Shown here: in pieces, positions 57,731-64,000 of the stretch | Layout: every line of letters starts with the position of its first letter | Position numbering within the stretch: the first letter of the stretch is position 1 | Made by a program: the position numbers and the translations under genes | Notes under the pieces: generated by a model | Seen by the model: only the letters and a program-made list of their open reading frames with translations | What the model was told of the DNA's origin: nothing | Databases searched by the model: none | Source: Tubulanus polymorphus | Taxonomy: Eukaryota > Nemertea > Palaeonemertea > Tubulaniformes > Tubulanidae | Direction of reading: 5' to 3' | Assembly (NCBI RefSeq): GCF_964204645.1 | Contig: NC_134031.1 | Location: forward strand, 12,316,501 to 12,380,500 | DNA length: 64,000 nt

Positions 57731-60700
57731 ATGGGCGAAGAAGTCACCAACTCGTCCGAATACCAGGCTCTCTTCCGGAAAAGATCTGCTCAAAGAGGAC
57801 AGGTTACTAAGATCTGCAAAGACGCAGACACAATCGTCAATACCCAGACAGCTCAACTTCCAGATCTGCAAAAACTTCAGCGCTTAATCAAGAGGCTTGA
57901 AGATAAGATACATGAGCTGTCAATCATCAACGATTCCATGTTGGAAATGGTCACGTGCGACACCCTGTACGCGACAATTGCAGATGAAACGGAATCGGTA
58001 ATCGGAGACGCGATAGATCGTAAGTTGTTTTACGAACAATACATTTCCTCATATAATTCCGTAGAGCCTCCACCGATGAGCAATGCCTCTAAACTTGCGT
58101 CACCCAGAACCAACTTGCCAAAATTAGTATTGGTAGAGTTTAATGGGGAGATTATGAATTGGTTACCGTTTTGGGATTCGTTCGCTGCAGCAGTCCATTC
58201 AGTTTCAAATATCGCACCGGTCCAGAAATTCCAATATCTGAAATCTCTTCTGTCCGGATCAGCGTTGAGTTCAATACAAGGACTCACTCTCACTGAGTCA
58301 AATTATCATCACGCCATCGATATTTTAACGCAACGCTATGGCCAAGAGCACCTTATCATTGATGCTCACATGCAAGCTCTGATGTCGGAACCCGCACCGT
58401 CATATAACCTGACGTCATTACGAAATTTTCGAGATAGAATTGAGTGTCATATTAGGTCTCTTGAAACATTAGGTGATATGTCCTACAGCGATATGCTTGT
58501 TTCATTAATCTGGAATAAACTTCCGTCTAACGTTAGATGTAGTATTGTGCGCTATAACAGTAATCAAAGGTATACTCTATCGGAACTGAGACTGTTTTTA
58601 TTGAAAGAAGTCGACGTGTTAGAAGCTGGATTCGATGGGGTTAAATCCCTTAGTTTAGTAGTTGCCCAAAAGGGGGCGAATGGTCAAAATTCTAGTTTAA
58701 ATCGTGTTGTACCTTCCACATCACCCGGGTTTGGACCTAAATCATTCACGTGTACTTTTTGTCGTTCAAACGATCATTACACGGGGAATTGCAGGGAGTT
58801 TGTAACGCGTGACCAACGCATTGCCTTTATACAAACCAACAATTTGTGCTATAACTGTCTAGGCCTTCATAGAATTGCTACATGTACATCTCGATTTAAT
58901 TGCAAAACTTGCAAGCGTAAGCACCACAGTAGCATATGTCCTGATATTTTGAACAGCAACATGCAAGGTCAAACTTTTAAGTCGAATGAACAACAGGCCT
59001 CAGGTATACAGCCAGTAAACAATACCGTGCCACGTCCTGCTCCACGCTCTATACCTCGGACTGTTTCACGTCCCGCACCGCGTCGTAATCGCACAACTCA
59101 AATGTTTACTAGTTCTGATAATGCAATACTTCTGAAAACCGCGGTCGTCAGCGTTTTTGTCCCTAGCGTCGAGAATTCATGCGCATCAGCGAACCTAGTA
59201 TTTGATGACGGCTCGCAACGGTCGTTTATTTCGCAAGATTTAGCCACTTCCTTGGATTTAAAGCCTATTAGACGCGAAATAATAGAACTATCAGGATTCG
59301 GCGCGGAAACTTCTGAATGTCGAGTAATGGTCGTGAATTTAGCCATTCAGTGTCGGACTGAAATTGTTACAGTTGAGCTAATCGTAACAGATACGATTGC
59401 TTCACCGCTTAGCACTTCATCGGTAAATAGAGCAAAGGATTGTCCTCATCTTATTGGCCTAGACTTAGCTCACCCTCCGACTTCCATGTCTGGCATATTC
59501 GTCATACAAATGCTGATAGGGGCCGACCAGTATTATAAATTAGTTGAGGGTGAATTAATCAAGGGTCCATTTGAGTCTGATCCCATTGCTGTCAAAACCA
59601 AAGTAGGGTATGTTTTATCTGGACCTGTCCATAATGATTCTCGTACTTCTACTGTTTTGTCTATGCTTACAATTGTACGTAGTCATTCTTCTGATAATGC
59701 AAAGTTGCAGAAGTTTTGGGAAATTCAGATTCTTACGGACACCAATGATTCCGATACATTAGATTTCATGCATCGATATAACAGTACAATTACGAGAAAT
59801 CAAACCGGTCGTTATATTGCTCCGCTACCATGGAAGGACGATTTTGACACTCTACCTTCAAACTTCAATGTTTCTAATGCACGAACGCGATCAACGGCGC
59901 GTCGACTAGCTAAAGATCCTCCTATGTTGAAACTTTATTCTGATCTAATAAATGATCAGAAAGCGCGCGATTTTATTGAAGAAATTCCGCCCGATGAAAT
60001 TGACGCGAATAATGTGCATTATATCCCGCACCACCCTGTTTTCCGCAAATCTGCAACAACGCCAGTACGCATTGTTTTTGATTGCAGTTGTAGTGAAGGT
60101 AGATATTCTCGTAGCTTAAATGATTGTTTGGAGGCCGGTCCTCCACTGCAACACGATATTACATCCATTCTTATCCGTTTTCGGCTTCACGGGTACGCTG
60201 CCATCTCCGATTTAGAAAAGGCTTTTCTACAAATATTGCTTACAGACAGCGACAGAGATTACACTCGTTTTCTCTGGTTGAGTGACCCAGCTGATCCTGA
60301 GAGTAGGTTCATTCATTATAGGTTCAAAGTTGTTTTATTTGGGGCAACTTCATCTCCCTTTATCTTAAATTCTACAGTCATCAAACATTTGTCCGAATAC
60401 AGCACTGCTGTTGCATCTTCAATGCTTACAAATGTATATGTTGATAACTTTGGAGTTTCATATTCATCCCCGGATCAGCTGGATCACTATTTCCACGAAA
60501 GTCGCAAAATCATGTCAGATGCAAAATTCAATTTGCGGTCTTGGGCGACAAATTGCAAATCTACGCGTGAACTCGCGCGTTCTGAAGGGATCTTAGATGA
60601 GTCAGATATCGTTAAATTTCTAGGTCTTCATTGGAATGTTGATAATGATTTACTTAGTTTCTCGACAAAACCCAGCATTACAACTAATTTTGCTACTAAG

Positions 60701-63139
60701 CGCGAGATTTTAAGTGACGCAAGTAAGGTATACGATCCACTTGGGTTCATCGCACCCATAACCGTTAGGGCCAAAACATTCATACAAAATCTATGGTCGT
60801 TAGGTACAGAGTGGGACGAACCGCTCGATGCCACCGTGTTGGATTCGTGGTTACCGATTATACGCGATCTCCAAAGAGCAGTTGAATCCATCACAGTGCC
60901 TAGATCTCCTGTCTCGACAGTCGGTGTCGGTTCAGAACAACTACACGTGTTCGCGGAAGCATCTGCAAAAGCTTTCGGCGCTTGCGCATATCTGTCTTTT
61001 CCGGATATTACTTCGAGTTATCTCGTTATGTCTAAAAGCCGGGTTGCTCCCGTTAAGTCGATGTCTATACCGAGACTAGAACTGTCGGCCGCTGTCGTTG
61101 CGGCGCGACTTGCCCAACATATTGTTGATAGTCTAGGGTCAGAACTAGATGTAGAAGTTTTTCTCTGGTCTGATAGTTTAGTCACACTAGGATGGATTCA
61201 TTCGTCTAAATCCTTACCAGTATTCGTAAGAAATAGGGTAAACTTGATCAGTAGTTTAACATCACAATACAACTGGCGTTATGTCCCATCTAGCAGTAAT
61301 CCTAGTGATGTTTTGAGTAGGGGCTGTGATAGTTTCACTCTCGCTAGTGATACCTTGTGGTGGACTGGCCCATCTTGGCTTTCAAGGAAAGATAACTGGC
61401 CTACTCATCCTAGCGCAAGCCATCTCCCTGAAATTTCATTGTTTGAAACAGAATGCAAATCGTTATTAATGACTAATTCTGATGTCCGACCCGTTGTTAT
61501 TGAAGTATCGCAATTCACGTCATTGCGGGAAGTATTACGCATCATGGCTTACGTATTACGATTCGTTTCTTGTCTCAAATCGAGAAATAAAAACCTGGAA
61601 CCGATTACAGCGTCTGAGCTCAAGGATGCTGAATTAGCAATAGTGAAGCAGACTCAGTCGGTTCATTATCATGACATTATAGAATGTATTGAAACTAAAA
61701 CGAGTACTAGATCTAAACCTATGATTAATCAGCTCCGGTTATTCCTTGACCACAATCGTGTTTTACGGTCATCAGGGCGTATACATAATTGTGATTTAGC
61801 TACAGAGACTCGTTTTCCCGCGTTACTACCACCACGCGATGAATTTACTACTCTTATCGTCTGGGATAGCCATGAACGTTCCAAACATGTAGGTGTTACA
61901 CAGACGGTGACTACATTGCGTCAAAAGTATTGGGTGCCCCGTGCGCGCCAAGTCGTTAAATCCATTATACAAAAATGCATCATCTGTAGAAAGGTAATTG
62001 GTAAGTCGTACATGACGCCACGCAGTCCACCTTTACCATCTCTACGCGTAAACGAAATGCGACCTTTCGCGATTTGCGGCGTCGACTTTACTGGGGAAAT
62101 TCCAGTTAAAGACGAACCAGGTAAAATGTACATCTGCCTCTTTACCTGCGCAGTCACCAGAGCTGTACATTTAGAGGTTGTTCCATGTTTATCAGTGGAA
62201 ATTTTCATGCATACTTTTAGAAGATTCGCGAGTCGCAGAGGCTCTCCGCAGAAAATGATGTCTGACAACGCCTCGACATTTGAATGCGCGTCTAAAGAAA
62301 TAAAAACGTTACTTTCCTCTCCCTCTCTAACACATGAGCTGGCAATTGAGCACGTCGAGTGGGCATTTATTCCCAAACGTGCCCCTTGGATGGGAGGGTA
62401 TTGGGAACGGCTGGTTGGCATCGTTAAGACTTGTCTGAAGAAGGTTTTAGGTCGCGCACGCGTTTCTAGCACTGAATTGATAACAATCGTTTCAGAAATC
62501 GAGGCAGTCGTCAACGATCGACCTCTTACCTACATGTCATCAAATTTTGATGACCCCGAACCTATAACTCCTGCACATTTAATTCACGGTCGTCGTATTA
62601 GAAACCTTCCCCATGTTAAACTTGAATCAGATAACTTATCTGATCCAGACTTTCTGACGAGTGCAAGTTTGACCTCACGCATGAAGCACATGAGTTTTGT
62701 TTTCCAACAATTATGGGCAAGATGGCGTAAGGAATACCTTACATCACTACGTGAACGCTTTACAAACTCCTCTGGTCATTATGACATCAAGGTTAAAAAA
62801 GGGGATTTGGTACATATTTGTGATGATTCTCCCCGGGTAAAGTGGAAGATGGGAATTATTATTGATATTAAGTATGGGAGAGACGGGTTCCCTCGATCAG
62901 CTTCTCTACGTACCGCCAACGGAATCACGAACAGGCCGCTAGCTAAATTAGTGCCGTTAGAAGTTACCTGTTCATATCCGGAGGAACTACAACCGACTAA
63001 TAGTCAATCGTGTGACTCGTCGCGCTCGGACACTCGGCCCAGAAGACAAGCTGCCGATACCGCTCGGGAACGAATACTACGAATCTACGAACAGGAAAAC
63101 TCTGTTTGTGCCCCGGAGGGCAATAGTGATAGTGAGTAG
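57731..63139 (+). CDS. gag-pol: BEL-2 gag-pol polyprotein, intact, 1802 residues
   Basis: Domains in order: helical N-terminus; DUF1759-type gag about 130-290 (VEFNGEIMNWLPFWDSFAAA); three zinc knuckles about 340-400 (CTFCRSNDHYTGNC, CYNCLGLHRIATC, CKTCKRKHHSSIC); protease about 490 with FDDGSQRSF (DDG where DTG/DSG is commoner); reverse transcriptase about 760-960 with DLEKAFLQI and YVDN near 905; RNase H about 1070-1200; integrase zinc region about 1380-1425 and DDE core about 1450-1565 (GVDFTGE, MSDNASTF, PWMGGYWERLVG); DUF5641-like tail about 1680-1750. The start is the first Met of the frame, 50 bases after the LTR. YVDN instead of YVDD occurs in some BEL elements as I recall, so it need not inactivate. 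No envelope domain and no internal stop. Confidence 0.96.
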   Translation: MGEEVTNSSEYQALFRKRSAQRGQVTKICKDADTIVNTQTAQLPDLQKLQRLIKRLEDKIHELSIINDSMLEMVTCDTLYATIADETESVIGDAIDRKLFYEQYISSYNSVEPPPMSNASKLASPRTNLPKLVLVEFNGEIMNWLPFWDSFAAAVHSVSNIAPVQKFQYLKSLLSGSALSSIQGLTLTESNYHHAIDILTQRYGQEHLIIDAHMQALMSEPAPSYNLTSLRNFRDRIECHIRSLETLGDMSYSDMLVSLIWNKLPSNVRCSIVRYNSNQRYTLSELRLFLLKEVDVLEAGFDGVKSLSLVVAQKGANGQNSSLNRVVPSTSPGFGPKSFTCTFCRSNDHYTGNCREFVTRDQRIAFIQTNNLCYNCLGLHRIATCTSRFNCKTCKRKHHSSICPDILNSNMQGQTFKSNEQQASGIQPVNNTVPRPAPRSIPRTVSRPAPRRNRTTQMFTSSDNAILLKTAVVSVFVPSVENSCASANLVFDDGSQRSFISQDLATSLDLKPIRREIIELSGFGAETSECRVMVVNLAIQCRTEIVTVELIVTDTIASPLSTSSVNRAKDCPHLIGLDLAHPPTSMSGIFVIQMLIGADQYYKLVEGELIKGPFESDPIAVKTKVGYVLSGPVHNDSRTSTVLSMLTIVRSHSSDNAKLQKFWEIQILTDTNDSDTLDFMHRYNSTITRNQTGRYIAPLPWKDDFDTLPSNFNVSNARTRSTARRLAKDPPMLKLYSDLINDQKARDFIEEIPPDEIDANNVHYIPHHPVFRKSATTPVRIVFDCSCSEGRYSRSLNDCLEAGPPLQHDITSILIRFRLHGYAAISDLEKAFLQILLTDSDRDYTRFLWLSDPADPESRFIHYRFKVVLFGATSSPFILNSTVIKHLSEYSTAVASSMLTNVYVDNFGVSYSSPDQLDHYFHESRKIMSDAKFNLRSWATNCKSTRELARSEGILDESDIVKFLGLHWNVDNDLLSFSTKPSITTNFATKREILSDASKVYDPLGFIAPITVRAKTFIQNLWSLGTEWDEPLDATVLDSWLPIIRDLQRAVESITVPRSPVSTVGVGSEQLHVFAEASAKAFGACAYLSFPDITSSYLVMSKSRVAPVKSMSIPRLELSAAVVAARLAQHIVDSLGSELDVEVFLWSDSLVTLGWIHSSKSLPVFVRNRVNLISSLTSQYNWRYVPSSSNPSDVLSRGCDSFTLASDTLWWTGPSWLSRKDNWPTHPSASHLPEISLFETECKSLLMTNSDVRPVVIEVSQFTSLREVLRIMAYVLRFVSCLKSRNKNLEPITASELKDAELAIVKQTQSVHYHDIIECIETKTSTRSKPMINQLRLFLDHNRVLRSSGRIHNCDLATETRFPALLPPRDEFTTLIVWDSHERSKHVGVTQTVTTLRQKYWVPRARQVVKSIIQKCIICRKVIGKSYMTPRSPPLPSLRVNEMRPFAICGVDFTGEIPVKDEPGKMYICLFTCAVTRAVHLEVVPCLSVEIFMHTFRRFASRRGSPQKMMSDNASTFECASKEIKTLLSSPSLTHELAIEHVEWAFIPKRAPWMGGYWERLVGIVKTCLKKVLGRARVSSTELITIVSEIEAVVNDRPLTYMSSNFDDPEPITPAHLIHGRRIRNLPHVKLESDNLSDPDFLTSASLTSRMKHMSFVFQQLWARWRKEYLTSLRERFTNSSGHYDIKVKKGDLVHICDDSPRVKWKMGIIIDIKYGRDGFPRSASLRTANGITNRPLAKLVPLEVTCSYPEELQPTNSQSCDSSRSDTRPRRQAADTARERILRIYEQENSVCAPEGNSDSE

Positions 63140-63372
63140 TGTATATTTATACGAGTTGTCGCCGTGTTAATTGTGATACATAAGTCGTGAAATTTCGATC
63201 TGAAATTTCGTAATGAAATCGATCATTACCCGTTGTGATATACGTTCGTCGTAAAATAATCGTGAAATCGATATGTGTACGTTTATTCAATAATTGTCAT
63301 AATTGTTATGACGTAACGCTGGACTTCAATAGATCACGGATCATCATCTAAGACTCTTTGCGCCCCGGAGAA
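63140..63372 (+). other. BEL-2 3' untranslated region and likely polypurine tract
   Basis: Non-coding; CGTGAAAT-CGAT phrases repeat near 63186-63270. CCCCGGAGAA just before the LTR (63364-63372) is a weak polypurine tract. Confidence 0.6.
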
Positions 63373-63616
63373 TGTCGGGAATTGTATATAGGGTTATATT
63401 ACAGTACTATACTATTATATTACAGGTACCAAATCAACCAAAACTGTTCAAACTCAAAACCATTCAAATGTCAAAATAATCCTCTCTTTCATAATTGTTG
63501 TATATAAGCTCCGAATAAATGTTCCCAGTCAGTCAGTATACAGTAACCAGGTCTTGTTACGTTGTCTCTTACCAATAACCAGAGGATCACAGTACCATTA
63601 CAGTCATTCACCAACA
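63373..63616 (+). repeat. 3' LTR of BEL-2
   Basis: Matches 57438-57681 except one base near position 21. Confidence 0.96.
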
Positions 63617-63621
63617 ACAAA

Positions 63622-64000
63622 ATTCTATTGTGGAATTTCTTCATTTATCTTCAGTTAACACGCTTTAGAGTATTTTCGACTTCTTCGGGTCCTGTAGTCC
63701 TTTAGATCAAAAAGTATTTACTAATCAGCAAAGAAGGGATATACAACCGTGTTGGTCGCTATGAGAGGGATTCCCTGTATATCTGCACCTTAAACCGGTA
63801 CCTTTGTTGGTTCTAGCCCGCATTCACTTCCAAATTCAAGTATTGGTAACGTTGGTTTACGATAATTTGAGAAAAAGAGTTTAGTTGGAGAAAACTGATA
63901 ATTATCTTATAATTTAGCGATTCATTGGTTCATCGATTCAGCGAAGTTCAAACAAATAACATTTTGGCATGTTATTATATTGGCACCTTGAAATAAAGTT
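63622..64000. other. Remainder of the palindromic repeat, then no gene recognised
   Basis: 63622-63645 completes the arm interrupted by BEL-2; the rest shows no coding or repeat structure to the window edge. Confidence 0.55.

Larger units (their letters stand above)
57433..63621 (+). mobile_element. BEL/Pao LTR retrotransposon BEL-2, intact and young
   Basis: LTRs of 244 bases differ by eye at one position (GGC versus GGG near the start), the target duplication ACAAA is perfect (57433-57437, 63617-63621), and one uninterrupted frame covers the whole polyprotein. This is the signature of a very recent, possibly still mobile copy. It is a different lineage from BEL-1: LTRs and protein are only distantly similar. 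Confidence 0.97.

Noticed and set aside
61921-62514. 197-residue minus-strand open frame
   Set aside because: It is antisense to the intact BEL-2 integrase and carries no motif of its own.
57433-63621. Envelope gene making BEL-2 a retrovirus-like element
   Set aside because: Only about 230 bases lie between the polyprotein stop and the 3' LTR, and no membrane-protein frame is present.

Overview
This looks like genomic DNA of an invertebrate animal, most likely a mollusc or another lophotrochozoan. That is inference from AT-rich non-coding DNA, GT-AG introns, BEL/Pao, Ty3/Gypsy, Penelope-like, DIRS-like and hAT relics, and short repeats beginning ACAAGAG plus a C-run hairpin, which I associate with mollusc genomes. 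There is no bacterial-style operon, rRNA or convincing tRNA. Almost everything recognisable is mobile DNA, much of it nested.

Left part (1-10.3 kb): a TTAA-flanked MITE, a GTTCGAAC-rich repeat block, a LINE reverse-transcriptase relic, an AT-rich minus-strand relic resembling the N-terminal part of virus/Polinton-type DNA polymerase loci, one orphan host-like exon (3174-3304, minus), and a Penelope 3'-end relic. From 10.3 to 17.5 kb lies a BEL/Pao retrotransposon (BEL-1) with matching LTRs and ATGGA target duplication but a broken reading frame. It landed on the start codon of a decayed gene (17.5-21.5 kb) of a repetitive family with a 'DDTDLL' nuclease-like motif and a tesmin-like cysteine-rich end.

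Middle (21.5-41.5 kb): a C2H2-like exon relic, a second orphan minus-strand exon beside a 3'-truncated Gypsy element, AT-rich minisatellite, a hAT/ZNF862-like relic, a 153-bp tandem-repeat element carrying a nested insertion, a degraded near-full-length Penelope-like element with GIY-YIG domain and hammerhead-like motif, and a tyrosine-recombinase relic on the minus strand.

The most interesting unit is 41.757-49.282 kb. Inverted termini (TTGCTTGCAGCACG core, TTAA at both edges) enclose an eleven-exon gene whose exons join in phase. It encodes a DDE-transposase-like protein (TDGGPDH ... NPAERVMS) with cysteine-rich C-terminal parts. It is decayed, and a Penelope fragment and two MITEs sit in its introns. 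It separates the two halves of a minus-strand DIRS-like element (recombinase at 40.8-41.5 kb; reverse transcriptase/RNase H at 49.9-52.3 kb), so it probably inserted into that element.

Right part (52.4-64 kb): a second copy of the 153-bp repeat element, a (GGGA)n microsatellite between 63-bp direct repeats, and an intact, very young BEL/Pao element (BEL-2, 57.4-63.6 kb; one 1802-residue frame, LTRs differing at one base by eye) that split one arm of an older palindromic element with hammerhead-like cores.
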